A stretch of DNA of 64,000 bases from Blastococcus sp. TF02A-30. Its GTDB lineage: Bacteria > Actinomycetota > Actinomycetes > Mycobacteriales > Geodermatophilaceae. The stretch covers positions 124,001 to 188,000 of the forward strand of contig NZ_QOHJ01000005.1 in assembly GCF_003319185.1 (NCBI RefSeq), given 5' to 3'. Made by a program: the position numbers and the translations under genes. Below are positions 23,966 through 34,653 of the stretch, piece after piece. Position 1 is the stretch's first letter. Every line of letters begins with the position of its first letter. The notes beneath the pieces are model-generated. The model did no database searches. It was not told where the DNA came from and saw only the letters and a program-made list of their open reading frames with translations.

Positions 23966-24772
23966 TTAACGAGCGCGGCGGGCGGTGAACCGGCCGTCGG
24001 TGCGGGTCAGGTCCAGGGCCAGCCCGAAGGTGTCCGACAGCGTGCCGGCGGTGAGGACGTCGTCGAACGCGCCGGAGGCCACCACCTCGCCGCCGCGCAG
24101 CAGCAGCGCGTGCGTGTAGCCCGGCGGGATCTCCTCGACGTGGTGCGTGACCAGCACCTGCGCCGGGGCGTAGTGGTACCGGGCGAGGTCGGACAGCCGG
24201 GAGACGAGGTCCTCGCGCCCGCCCAGGTCCAGGCCCGCGCCGGGCTCGTCGAGCAGCAGCAGCTCGGGGTCCGGCATGAGCGCGCGGGCGATCTGGGCCC
24301 GCTTGCGCTCGCCCTCGCTGAGGGTGCCGAAGGGCCGGTGCGCGTACTGCGCCACGCCCCACTGCTCCATGAGCATCCCGGCGCGGGTCAGGTCGTGGAC
24401 GTCGTAGCGCTCCCGCCAGCGGCCGACGACGGCGTACCCGGCCGAGACGACGATGTCGCCGGTCGTCTCCGCCGGCGGGATGCGCTGCGCCAGCGACGCG
24501 CTGGTGATCCCGATGCGGGGCCGCAGCTCGAAGACGTCGACCGCGCCGAGCGTCTCGCCCAGCAGCCGCACCTCCCCGCGGGTCGGGTGCAGCTGCGCGC
24601 CGGCCAGCTGCATCAGCGTGGTCTTCCCGGCGCCGTTGGGCCCGAGCACCACCCAGCGGTGGTCGGCCTCGACCCGCCAGTCGATCCCGCGCAGCAGGTG
24701 GTTGTCACCCCGCACGACATCGACACCGGTCATCCGGACGACCGCCCCCTGGGCGGGCTCTGGGCTCGACAC
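23966..24772 (-). CDS. Stand-alone ABC ATPase (YlmA/ModF-like)
   Basis: 268 residues from GTG 24772 (ATG 24733 possible). Walker A LGPNGAGKTTL, signature LSEGERKRAQIARAL, Walker B LLLLDEPGAGLD and VLVTHHVEEIPPGYTHALLL are intact. No permease or binding protein is adjacent, so it is either half of a dispersed transporter or a soluble ATPase. It is divergent from glgX, with 70 bases between starts. A homologue accompanies an enoyl-CoA hydratase gene in mycobacteria (Rv3041c-like). Confidence 0.85.
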   Translation of the reverse strand: MSSPEPAQGAVVRMTGVDVVRGDNHLLRGIDWRVEADHRWVVLGPNGAGKTTLMQLAGAQLHPTRGEVRLLGETLGAVDVFELRPRIGITSASLAQRIPPAETTGDIVVSAGYAVVGRWRERYDVHDLTRAGMLMEQWGVAQYAHRPFGTLSEGERKRAQIARALMPDPELLLLDEPGAGLDLGGREDLVSRLSDLARYHYAPAQVLVTHHVEEIPPGYTHALLLRGGEVVASGAFDDVLTAGTLSDTFGLALDLTRTDGRFTARRAR

Positions 24773-24842
24773 GGGCCCATCCAACCAACCCGCCGCGGCG
24801 CACCTGCACGCCCATCCGCGATCCGCTTGGCACGATCGGGCG

Positions 24843-26975
<2,133 letters not shown>

Positions 26976-27358
26976 GATCAGCTGCCGGGAATGCGGAGGC
27001 GGCGGTCGTGCCCCGGCCCGCCCTCGGTCACTTGCTCACGACGAGTCTGTCCATCCTGGCGGGCTCGCCCCGCAGTTGCGCGGGCGGTCACCGGGCCGAA
27101 CACCGTCGTCCTGCAGGTGCGGGAGGGGGCCAGTGAGGCGCGACGGCACCGTTGCGCTGGTAGTGGCGACTCTGACGGACGTCCCGTCGCTCCCCAGCGC
27201 ACTGTGCGGCGATCAGGCACCCCGATTCGACCGGAGCGCACTCGACAGCGAGCGGGCCGACCACGGCGAGCGACTGCGAGCGCGGCGGGTGTGCAGTTGA
27301 TGCTTGGCGGTCGACCAGTGCCCGCAGCGCGTGTGACGGGCGCCTCGGATCGGTGACG
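26976..27358. other. Gene-free left part of the decayed island
   Basis: No frame here has convincing protein-like composition, a start with a ribosome-binding site, or family motifs on either strand. It follows the glgX stop directly and is taken as degraded insertion sequence. It contains a 10-mer (26982-26991) that recurs at the other end of the island. Confidence 0.5.
26982..26991. repeat. Candidate left attachment-site core (10-mer)
   Basis: CTGCCGGGAA, 6 bases past the glgX stop, is repeated in direct orientation at 30853-30862, 12 bases before the FHA gene. The two copies bracket the whole serine-recombinase relic. Ten bases at this GC could still be chance. Confidence 0.3.
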
Positions 27359-27392
27359 GACGGCGGGCGAGGTCATACCTCGCCCCGCCGTC
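27359..27392 (-). terminator. Strong hairpin terminator after the 65-residue gene
   Basis: A 15-bp stem with a single bulged base (left arm 27359-27373, right arm 27377-27392) and a CAT loop. It lies 3 bases beyond the stop of the small minus-strand gene. Confidence 0.7.
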
Positions 27393-27395
27393 GGT

Positions 27396-27593
27396 TCACT
27401 TCGCGGCGGACTGCTCCGTGGTCGCGTCGATCCACTTCTCGGGGGCGTACGCGGCGATGGTGTCGTAGCCCCCGCCGTTCCACTTCAGCACCAGCAGGTG
27501 CCCGTTCGCGATGTCGATGTGGTTCGCCTCGGCGTGCGTGACCTTGATGTGATTCCCTGCGCTGGTGCGGGTCGTCCGAACCGTGACTGCCAT
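27396..27593 (-). CDS. Small protein of unknown function (65 residues) in the island
   Basis: Starts at ATG 27593 with AAGGAAA upstream and ends just before a strong hairpin. The sequence begins MAVTVRTTRTSAGNHIKV and contains a YDTIAAYAPEKWID stretch; it looks like a compact mixed alpha/beta fold with no signal peptide or membrane segment. I do not recognise the family. Correct ribosome-binding site, protein-like composition and its own terminator support a real gene that survives among degraded sequence. Confidence 0.7.
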   Translation of the reverse strand: MAVTVRTTRTSAGNHIKVTHAEANHIDIANGHLLVLKWNGGGYDTIAAYAPEKWIDATTEQSAAK

Positions 27594-28579
27594 GCGCTTT
27601 CCTTCGTCCGCCCTGCGCCTCGGGCGGCACAGGTTCCGCGCGACACTGTCTCGCACGGGTCCGACAAGTCGCGGCCGCGTCCGAGCGCGTCCCTGGCGCG
27701 CGCTCGCGCGTAGGGCACGACCGCCCGCCCACCGCGAGCGGGTGGCCACTGCCTCGACCTGCACGCCCGGGCCCGGTCGGTCCGTGACGTGGCCGCCGAA
27801 CGGGGGGGGCACCCCCCAACCGGGCGGCGAAGCTGCTCGGTTGGGGGCAGCGCCGCCACGCCTGCCCAGCAACTCGATGAGCTACGCGCGAGTCCGAACT
27901 GCGGCTCAATCAGGTCGCGCGGGTGTACGGCGACCCACTCGGCGACGACGACTCGAAAGTGCGCCTCGCCGGGGCGAACGGCCTGCTGACCGTCGAACGC
28001 GACCGGGCACGACTGCTGGGCACCCGGCAGATGCCACCACAAGAGGCCTGGCCATGCGCACCGTCCTGACCGACCACATCGCGCCGCAGCGACGGCCGAA
28101 CAGGCCCGCGAGGACGCGGACGAGGCGTACCGCGATGTCCGGCCCGAGCGCCGTCGGCCGCGTCGCGAGGGCGCGTCCGCTGACCGGCTCGCCGCCGCGT
28201 CGCAGGCGGTCGAGGTCGTCCGCGCCCAACTGCGCGCGGCGGCGGGTCGTCCTACCTGTCCGAGCCCTGGCGCGCGCTTCCCGGCGGACGGAGTGGGGCG
28301 CGCCCCGGCGACCGTCGACCAGCCCGGCCCCGAGTTAGTCGAGCTGCTGACCAAGCGCCGCCCGGCGGCGACCGGCGGTCCCGCTCGGCGAGACCGCCGA
28401 CGCGCTCGCGGACGAGTGGACGGCCGGGGCGAAGGCATGGGCGAAGCTCAACCGGTCACCCGCGCGCGATCAGAGGCGCAGCGGTCTAATCGACGAGACG
28501 CGGGTCACCCTCCCGTCAGCCTGCTTGCATACGACACCTAGTCTCACGGGTCGTTGTAGTGCTGTAACGAGGAGCGTGC
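27594..28579. other. Degenerate sequence, probable frameshifted coding relic
   Basis: No intact gene. On the plus strand, protein-like stretches occur in different frames one after another: ELRLNQVARVYGDPL and GLLTVERDRARLLGTRQM around 27900-28040, then a coiled-coil-like AEQAREDADEAYRDV and DRLAAASQAVEVVRAQLRAA around 28085-28240. Stops and frame changes separate them. This looks like a decayed mobile-element gene on the plus strand. I cannot name the family. Confidence 0.35.
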
Positions 28580-29386
28580 GTGGTCCGGGTCTCAACGATC
28601 ATGAAGATCTTGGGCTACTTGATCGGTGCCTTCGCCGCAGTCGCGGCCGGGTTGCAGGCGGCGAACGTCTGGAAGCTGACCGGCAAGACGCTCGTCGTCC
28701 TGGTGGTGGGGGCCGCGGTGGTCACCCTGATCTCGCAGCTAGCAGGGCTGTGGGGCACGCGCCGCAAGGCCCGCCGGGAACGATTGCAGCAGGACGTCCG
28801 CGACAGCCTCTTCACCATGTTCTTGAACGTGTTGGAGGACTCCAAGGCGCGCCCGGAAACGCTCGGCTTCGCCGCGTACGAGGTCCGACGGCGCTGGATC
28901 TGGCAGTGGCCCTCGTACAGCAAGGCGGACGGTTGGTCATGGCGCCTTCCCCTCCCCTGGCGGGAAGTGCTGTGGCGGCTCGACCGACATCAGGCTCACG
29001 ACCGACACGACGCCTCCGAGACCGTGTGGCGTCCCGGGATGGGCATCATCGGTCTCTGCGTCGCGCGGGGCGATCTGGTCAGAGCTGACGTGGCCGACAC
29101 GTGGGCAGACTGGGCCGACTGCTCCCCGGAAGAGTGGGCTCAAGCCCCGGAGGACGTTCGACAGGGCTTCACGTTCGCAGAGTTCCAGGCCCGTCGCTCG
29201 AAGGCCCGCGTCGTCTGGGCGCTGCCAATCATCCGGGAGGGAAGTAACGGAAGATCGAAGGTTCTCGGCTGCGTTGCACTCGATGGTGCGGCCGGAGATC
29301 TTCCGCGGTTCGACAAGAACTCCGCCCACACGCGCCGACACTTAAAGGACGCAAGCTCTGCGATCGGTAACTGCCTGGCTCGCTAG
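28580..29386 (+). CDS. Membrane-anchored protein with GAF-like cytoplasmic domain
   Basis: 268 residues from GTG 28580, with GAGGAG about 6 bases upstream. Two membrane helices come first (about residues 9-28 and 36-55), then a basic stretch RRKARRERLQQ. The soluble domain carries a FTMFLNVLED helix, GMGIIGLCVARGDLVRADVADTW and KVLGCVALDGA; this pattern resembles a GAF sensor domain. Base composition is unlike the neighbours: two rows I counted are about 58% G+C against about 73% in glgX. It lies in the island and may be horizontally acquired. Function unknown; a sensor or defence role is only speculation. Confidence 0.8.
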   Translation: MVRVSTIMKILGYLIGAFAAVAAGLQAANVWKLTGKTLVVLVVGAAVVTLISQLAGLWGTRRKARRERLQQDVRDSLFTMFLNVLEDSKARPETLGFAAYEVRRRWIWQWPSYSKADGWSWRLPLPWREVLWRLDRHQAHDRHDASETVWRPGMGIIGLCVARGDLVRADVADTWADWADCSPEEWAQAPEDVRQGFTFAEFQARRSKARVVWALPIIREGSNGRSKVLGCVALDGAAGDLPRFDKNSAHTRRHLKDASSAIGNCLAR

Positions 29387-29477
29387 CGGCATGACACCCC
29401 CACCGGGGGCGAGATCCACTGGTGGGCCACAGCCGAGCAGGTTAAGTTCGGCCCACGGAGAGCCAAGGGAGCCCCAT

Positions 29478-29666
29478 ATGGCCATGACCCACAACAGCAC
29501 CCACAAGCGACAGACCACCAGCACCGGGCGAGTCCGTTCCACCGGCAAGTACGGCGTTCTCTCCGAGCACGTGAAGATCCCGAAGCAGCCTTCGACATCT
29601 TTCGTCACGAAGCTTCGCAAGGTCGGCGCTGGCGAGGGAACGATCCGCCGGGTAACCGGCAAGTAG
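29478..29666 (+). CDS. Small basic protein of unknown function (62 residues)
   Basis: ATG 29478 has AAGGGAG 8 bases upstream. The product is rich in Lys, Arg, Ser and Thr (for example SFVTKLRKVGAGEGTIRRV), has few hydrophobic residues and no membrane segment, so nucleic-acid binding or disorder is plausible. It follows the GAF-like membrane gene by 91 bases on the same strand and ends immediately before a 16-bp perfect hairpin. I do not recognise the family. Lower GC, as in its neighbour. Confidence 0.72.
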   Translation: MAMTHNSTHKRQTTSTGRVRSTGKYGVLSEHVKIPKQPSTSFVTKLRKVGAGEGTIRRVTGK

Positions 29667-29672
29667 ACGAGA

Positions 29673-29706
29673 CGAAGGGCCCCTACCGCTCGGTAGGGGC
29701 CCTTCG
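29673..29706 (+). terminator. Perfect 16-bp hairpin terminator
   Basis: Arms CGAAGGGCCCCTACCG (29673-29688) and its exact reverse complement (29691-29706) with a 2-base spacer. It lies 6 bases after the small basic gene. No U-tract follows. Confidence 0.85.
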
Positions 29707-29717
29707 CGCACCCCGGG

Positions 29718-30838
29718 TCAGCGAGAGCAACGCCGACCGTGTCGGGCGCAGTGGCGCCGCTCCCGTCCCGGCGAGTGCAGCGAGACGGTCAGCAGAGCGT
29801 GGACGACGGCGCACTGACGGTCGGGGTCGAGCACCGACCACACCGCCCGCACATCCCCGGCAGACTGAGCACGTCGGCCCGGCCGCTGTCGGCCATGCAC
29901 GCCTCGACGTCGGCCAGGTCGGCAGGCAACCGCGCGGATGCCGTGCGAACCGCCTCGCGGGTCAGCGTGCCGTCAGCCAGCAGGTCGGCGAGCTGGCCGA
30001 GCCGCGCCCGCTTCGCTGCCGCCTCGGACCGCTGCGCGGCGACGTCGGGGCGGACGGTGTCGATCAGCACTTCAGCGGCGTCGGGGCGGGACAGTCGCGA
30101 CACCACCAGCTCACCGCCTCATGCCTCGATCGGCTCGGCGGACCGGGCCAGGTGGCGGGACACCGAGTACTTCAGCGTGCGGACGCCATGCTGCGTGGCT
30201 CCCGGTGCTGCAGGGTGCCCCCCAAGCCACGCACCGGGAAAGCCCGAAAAGGAAGTGGGAACGCCGGGTGTCTTGGGTGGTGCGCGAGGCGCCGCCCAAC
30301 TCGATGACAGCGCGGAACGTCTCTTCCCCGACGACGCCCGCTCTGCTCCCCGAGCCGACCACCTGTCACGCCCGCCCGCTCCCCGAGCGGGTCGCTCGCC
30401 GCCCGGCGTACCGAGGGCTGGTCAGGACGTACCGCACCCGTCGGGCTGTCAGGGGCGCCGGGGGTGTGGTCAGCCAGGCGCTTTCCAGTCCCGGGCTACG
30501 GTCCGCAGGGGGCACCGGCGAGCACCGCGTCGAAGGCGCAGTCGCCGCCGAGCCTCGTCCGGGTGCGGCGCGACCTTGTCGGCCTGCCAGCCGAGCGGCC
30601 GGGGACCGGTGGGCGGTCGCCCCAGCACGGCCCGCTGCGCGCTGGCGAGGAGCTGGCGCTCGGTGCGTCGCGCGATTGTCGGCGCGGGGGACGGCGCCGA
30701 GGACGCGGCCGACGAGACGTCCCGAGTCGGTCGAGAGGTCGACGTCCCTCGAGGCGGTGGCGCACCGAACGCCGATTCGCTCCTCCAGACGAGCGAGCAA
30801 GTGCGCTGATGCCCTGTTCCAGGACTCGGAACGGGGCA
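29718..30838 (-). pseudogene. Heavily decayed large serine recombinase (integrase), N-terminus missing
   Basis: Reading leftwards from about 30838, recombinase motifs appear in shifting frames: GVRCATASRDVDLSTDSGR, then RRTERQLLASAQRAVLG, then RRVRYVLTSPRYAGRR, then VVGEETFRAVIELGG with a broken zinc-ribbon FLFGLSRC, then LKYSVSRHLARSAEPIEA. An in-frame TGA (30119-30121) follows, then VVSRLSRPDAAEVLIDTVRPD and, after another shift, VWSVLDPDRQCAVVHALLTV. At least four frameshifts or stops separate these. The catalytic serine domain (about 90-100 residues) is absent: the relic stops against the FHA gene. It marks an old integration of an actinobacterial mobile element. Confidence 0.85.
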
Positions 30839-30840
30839 TC
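30808..30840 (-). terminator. Hairpin downstream of the FHA gene
   Basis: 13-bp stem with one G.T wobble: arms 30808-30820 and 30828-30840, 7-base loop. It lies 34 bases past the FHA stop and is the likely terminator of that gene. Confidence 0.55.
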
Positions 30841-30852
30841 GGCGCACAGCGT

Positions 30853-30862
30853 CTGCCGGGAA
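30853..30862. repeat. Candidate right attachment-site core (10-mer)
   Basis: Second copy of CTGCCGGGAA (first at 26982-26991), between the FHA stop and the recombinase relic. See the left copy for caveats. Confidence 0.3.
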
Positions 30863-30874
30863 CGGCGGGCGGAG

Positions 30875-31843
30875 CTACTCCGGGGACTGCTCGAAGGTGA
30901 TGACGGTCCAGCCGAGCAGCAGGCGGTCGCCGTCGGAGAGCACGTGCGGCACGCCGGGCTCCAGCTGGGTCCACTCGGTGGCCTCCGGGCCGGCGACGTG
31001 CGTGCCGTTGAGCGAGCCCAGGTCGACGAGGGACACCTCGCTGCCCGAGCGGGTCAGCGCGGCGTGCGCCGAGGAGAGGACGTTCTGGGTGTCGGCGATC
31101 GGCACCGGGCGGGCGCCGCCGTTGGTCACCATCTCGTGGTTGTCGGGACGCCGACCCAGCACGAGGTCCTCGTCGACGGTGACCACCAGGCCGTCGTCGA
31201 AGCGGAGCACCGGAGCGGGTGCCGCGTCGGGCCGCCAGAACGCGGTCTGCTCGCCGGAGTCCGGCGCCGCGGCGACCGAGGCCCGGCTCGAGCCGAAGCC
31301 GGCGTCCGAGGACGCGCTGAACGGCGACGAGGACGAGGAAGAGGAGGACGACGGCGCGGAGACCGGCGTGGCGCCGGCCGGCGCGGGCGCGGCGACCTGC
31401 AGCAGCGCGCCCGACCCGGGCACGGTGCCCTCGACCAGGTCGAAGGAGACACCGGCCGCCGACGACGACGGGGCCGCGCCGGGGCCCACGTAGAGCGTGC
31501 GCCCCAGCGAGAACCCGGTGGCGAGGGTGCCGCCGTCGACCGACGAACCGGAGACCGGCACCCCGTCGACGGCGGGCTGGCCCTTGCCGGACCAGAGGGC
31601 GACACCGGTGCCCGCGCCGGTGTCGGCGAGGACGAGGGCGTAGGAGGCCGAACCCGAGGCGAGCGAGCTCACCTGGGCGGCCACGGCCGACAGCACCCGG
31701 TCGGCACCGGGGCCGGAGACGCCCAGGCAGGCGTGCAGGGCCGCGACGAGTGCGGGCGAACCGGGAGCGTCGACCCACAGCAGGCCACCGTCGCGGCGGG
31801 CGACGACGGCATCTCCAGGGAGGACTTCACAGCGGTCGGGCAT
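30875..31843 (-). CDS. FHA-domain protein with serine-rich linker
   Basis: 322 residues from ATG 31843. The N-terminal about 180 residues have PP2C-unlike, moderately conserved sequence (GDAVVARRDGGLLWVD...). A nine-residue Ser run lies in the linker, and the C-terminal forkhead-associated domain shows the phosphothreonine-binding pattern LGRRPDN, VLSSAHAAL and LGSLNGTHV. It should bind Thr-phosphorylated partners of Ser/Thr kinases. Start support: minus-strand TAGGCT 7 bases upstream, no ribosome-binding site. It ends at the edge of the decayed island, downstream (same strand) of glgP. Confidence 0.85.
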   Translation of the reverse strand: MPDRCEVLPGDAVVARRDGGLLWVDAPGSPALVAALHACLGVSGPGADRVLSAVAAQVSSLASGSASYALVLADTGAGTGVALWSGKGQPAVDGVPVSGSSVDGGTLATGFSLGRTLYVGPGAAPSSSAAGVSFDLVEGTVPGSGALLQVAAPAPAGATPVSAPSSSSSSSSSPFSASSDAGFGSSRASVAAAPDSGEQTAFWRPDAAPAPVLRFDDGLVVTVDEDLVLGRRPDNHEMVTNGGARPVPIADTQNVLSSAHAALTRSGSEVSLVDLGSLNGTHVAGPEATEWTQLEPGVPHVLSDGDRLLLGWTVITFEQSPE

Positions 31844-31850
31844 GACGGCC

Positions 31851-31856
31851 AGCCTA
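31851..31856 (-). promoter_or_regulatory. -10 element of a leaderless promoter (FHA gene)
   Basis: Minus-strand TAGGCT with a 7-base gap to the ATG at 31843; no Shine-Dalgarno sequence between. Confidence 0.5.
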
Positions 31857-31941
31857 GTGACCCGAAGCCGGGTTCGGCGCCCGCGTGCCACCGCCACGCC
31901 GTGCCCGCACGAGGTCACACACGATCACTGGGGCGCGCGTG

Positions 31942-31958
31942 GCTTGAGAGTCTCAAGC
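31942..31958 (-). terminator. Short palindrome after glgP
   Basis: GCTTGAGA and TCTCAAGC around one central base, 9 bases past the glgP stop. Could be a weak terminator for glgP or an operator for the FHA gene downstream. Confidence 0.35.
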
Positions 31959-31966
31959 GATCCGGA

Positions 31967-34516
31967 TCAGGCCGTCGTCACCACGCCCAGCTCGGCCGGA
32001 TCGGCCAGGTACGCCGAGTGCGGGAGCACGCGCACGGTGTAGCCGAACGCGCCCGTCCGCTCCAGCGGGACGGTCGCCGTGAACCAGTGCCGGGAGCCGT
32101 CGGTCTGCTCGTGGGTCATCGGCACCGTGGTCACGTCGTGCAGCCCGTCGGCGTCGTCCACCCGGCCGTAGGCGGCCTGCACCTGGACGTCGTCCGGCGC
32201 GAGCCCCGGGAGCTCGACCTCGGCGCGCAGCGCCAGCGTCGACCCGATCTCCGGGGTGTCGCCGGCGCCGGTGGCCTCGACGTGGGCCACGCGGACGGTC
32301 GACCAGTGCTGCAGCAGGTGCGCCCGCCAGGTGGCCTCCGAGCGGGCCGGTGCGTAGCCGTCGGCCGCCATGGCCCGGGCGGAGCCGGCGGCGGGCACGT
32401 AGAGCGCCTGCACGTAGTCGCGCACCATGCGGGTGGCCAGCACCTTGGGGCCGGTCTCGCGCAGCGTGTGCCGCACCATCTCCACCCAGCGGCCGGGCAC
32501 GCCGTCGCGGTCGCGCTCGTAGAACCGCGGCAGCACCTGGTTGTCGAGCAGGTCGTAGATGGCCCGCGCCTCGACCTCGTCGCGCCGGTCGGCGTCGCTG
32601 ACGCCGTCGGCGGTGGGGATGGCCCAGCCGTTCTGGCCGTCGAACCACTCGTCCCACCACCCGTCGCGGATGGAGAGGTTCAGCCCACCGTTCAGCGCGG
32701 CCTTCATGCCCGAGGTGCCACAGGCCTCCAGCGGGCGCAGCGGGTTGTTCAGCCAGACGTCGCAGCCCCAGTAGAGGTACCGGGCCATGCCGATGTCGTA
32801 GCCCGGCAGGAACGCGATCCGGTGGCGGATCTCCGGGTCGTCGGCGAAGGCGACCATCTGCTGGATGAGCTTCTTGCCGCCGTCGTCGGCCGGGTGGCTC
32901 TTGCCGGCGATGACCAGCTGGATCGGCCGCTCGGGGTCCAGCAGCAGCGCCTTGAGCCGGGCGGGGTCGCGCAGCATCAGGGTCAGCCGCTTGTAGGACG
33001 GCACCCGGCGGGCGAACCCGATGGTGAGGACGTCGGGGTCGAACGCGCTGTCGGTCCAGCCGACCTCGGCCTCGGTGGCGCCGCGGGACAGCGCGGTCTC
33101 CCGCAGCCGCCGCCGCACCTCGTCCACCAGCCGGCCGCGCAGCAGCCGGCGGGTGGTCCACAGGTCACCGGCCGGGATCCGGTCGACGCCGTCGAAGTGC
33201 ACCGGGCCGGCGACGTCGACCGGGTCGCCCTGGCTGGTCGTCTGGGTGCCCATCTCGACCAGCTCGCGGGCGGTCCAGGTGGGGGCGTGCACGCCGTTGG
33301 TGATGGAGCCGATCGGCACGTCGGCCTCGTCGAACCCGGGCCACAGGTCGCGGAACATGCCGCGGCTGACGTGCCCGTGCAGCTGGCTCACGCCGTTGGC
33401 CCGCTGGCCGAGCCGCAGCCCCATGTGCGCCATGTTGTACTTCGCCGGGTCCTCCTCGGCACCCAGCGCGAGCATCTCCTGCAGCGGCACGCCGAAGCCG
33501 GCGAAGTAGCGCTCGATGAGCGACCTCGGGAACCGGTCGATGCCGGCCGGCACCGGGGTGTGGGTGGTGAAGACGGTGCCGGCGCGGACGGCCTGCAGCG
33601 CCTCGGCGAAGGCCAGCCCGTGCGACTCCATGAGCTCCCGGATCCGCTCCAGCCCGAGGAACCCGGCGTGGCCCTCGTTGGCGTGGAAGACCTCGGGGGC
33701 CGGCGTGCCGGTCAGCGCGCAGTAGGCGCGCAGGGCCCGGACGCCGCCGATGCCGAGCAGCATCTCCTGGCGCAGGCGGTGGTCCTCGTCGCCGCCGTAG
33801 AGCCGGTCGGTGACCCCGCGCTCGGCCGGCGCGTTCTCCTCGATGTCGCTGTCGAGCAGCAGCAGCGACACCCGGCCGACCTGCACCCTCCACACGTGCG
33901 CGTGCAGGGTGCGCCCCTCGGGGAGCGGCACGGTGATGACGACGGCGGAGCCGTCGGGCTGGCGCAGCAGCTTGACCGGCAGGCCGTGCGGGTCCAGCGA
34001 CGGGTAGTGCTCCAGCTGCCAGCCGTCGGCCGAGAGCCCCTGCGCGAAGTAGCCGGCGCGGTAGAGGAGGCCCACGCCCACCAGCGGGACGCCGAGGTCG
34101 GAGGCGGCCTTGAGGTGGTCGCCGGCGAGGATGCCGAGGCCGCCGGAGTACTGCGGCAGCACCTCGGTGATGCCGAACTCGGCGGAGAAGTAGGCGATCG
34201 TCCGCGGCGCCTCGTCGCCCAGCGACTGGTACCAGCGCGGCGTGCCGAGGTACTCCTCGAGGTCGTCGACGGCGTCCTGCAGCCGCCGGACGAAGCGGCG
34301 GTCGCCGGCCAGCTGCGCCAGCCGCTCGGCCGACACCTCGCCCAGCGCGCGCACCGGGTCACCGCCGCAGGTGCGCCACAGCTCCGGGTCCAGCGCCTCG
34401 AACAGGTCGCGGGTCTCCGGGTGCCACGACCAGCGCAGGTTGGTCACCAGCTGCGACAGCGGCAGGAGCGGGTCGGGCAGGGCGGCGCGGACGGTGAACC
34501 GGCGGAGTGCTCGCAC
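31967..34516 (-). CDS. glgP: Alpha-glucan phosphorylase
   Basis: 849-residue GT35 enzyme that releases glucose-1-phosphate from alpha-glucan chain ends. It belongs to the shorter bacterial branch, with an extra N-terminal domain starting [25 protein letters not shown]. Visible motifs are [53 protein letters not shown] and the PLP-lysine region [27 protein letters not shown]. It is divergent from glgE, with 137 bases between starts, as in mycobacteria (Rv1327c/Rv1328). It degrades the glucan that GlgE and GlgB build. Confidence 0.95.
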   Translation of the reverse strand: MRALRRFTVRAALPDPLLPLSQLVTNLRWSWHPETRDLFEALDPELWRTCGGDPVRALGEVSAERLAQLAGDRRFVRRLQDAVDDLEEYLGTPRWYQSLGDEAPRTIAYFSAEFGITEVLPQYSGGLGILAGDHLKAASDLGVPLVGVGLLYRAGYFAQGLSADGWQLEHYPSLDPHGLPVKLLRQPDGSAVVITVPLPEGRTLHAHVWRVQVGRVSLLLLDSDIEENAPAERGVTDRLYGGDEDHRLRQEMLLGIGGVRALRAYCALTGTPAPEVFHANEGHAGFLGLERIRELMESHGLAFAEALQAVRAGTVFTTHTPVPAGIDRFPRSLIERYFAGFGVPLQEMLALGAEEDPAKYNMAHMGLRLGQRANGVSQLHGHVSRGMFRDLWPGFDEADVPIGSITNGVHAPTWTARELVEMGTQTTSQGDPVDVAGPVHFDGVDRIPAGDLWTTRRLLRGRLVDEVRRRLRETALSRGATEAEVGWTDSAFDPDVLTIGFARRVPSYKRLTLMLRDPARLKALLLDPERPIQLVIAGKSHPADDGGKKLIQQMVAFADDPEIRHRIAFLPGYDIGMARYLYWGCDVWLNNPLRPLEACGTSGMKAALNGGLNLSIRDGWWDEWFDGQNGWAIPTADGVSDADRRDEVEARAIYDLLDNQVLPRFYERDRDGVPGRWVEMVRHTLRETGPKVLATRMVRDYVQALYVPAAGSARAMAADGYAPARSEATWRAHLLQHWSTVRVAHVEATGAGDTPEIGSTLALRAEVELPGLAPDDVQVQAAYGRVDDADGLHDVTTVPMTHEQTDGSRHWFTATVPLERTGAFGYTVRVLPHSAYLADPAELGVVTTA

Positions 34517-34640
34517 CGGACGAGACTAACCAGCCTCGCCCGTTCCACCAGGGGTTCCGCGGAGGGGGCCGCGCACCACCGTCCCCACCCGTCCCACCCG
34601 GACGGGTGCTCGCCGAAGTGCCCGTGGCCCGCGACCTCGA

Positions 34641-34646
34641 TAGCGT
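34641..34646 (+). promoter_or_regulatory. -10 element of a leaderless promoter (glgE operon)
   Basis: TAGCGT with a 7-base gap to the ATG at 34654 and no ribosome-binding site. It would drive glgE-treS-mak-glgB. Confidence 0.5.
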
Positions 34647-34653
34647 TGCGGCG

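Noticed and set aside
27485-28438. An open frame of about 317 codons on the minus strand over the island
   Set aside because: Composition is Arg/Ser/Ala noise with no motif, and it overlaps the better supported 65-residue gene in another frame.
28580-29706. Declaring the GAF-like membrane gene and basic gene an anti-phage system
   Set aside because: Island location and base composition are suggestive, but no recognised defence effector or nucleotide-signalling domain is visible.
29718-30838. A functional integrase
   Set aside because: Multiple frameshifts, an in-frame TGA and loss of the catalytic serine domain.
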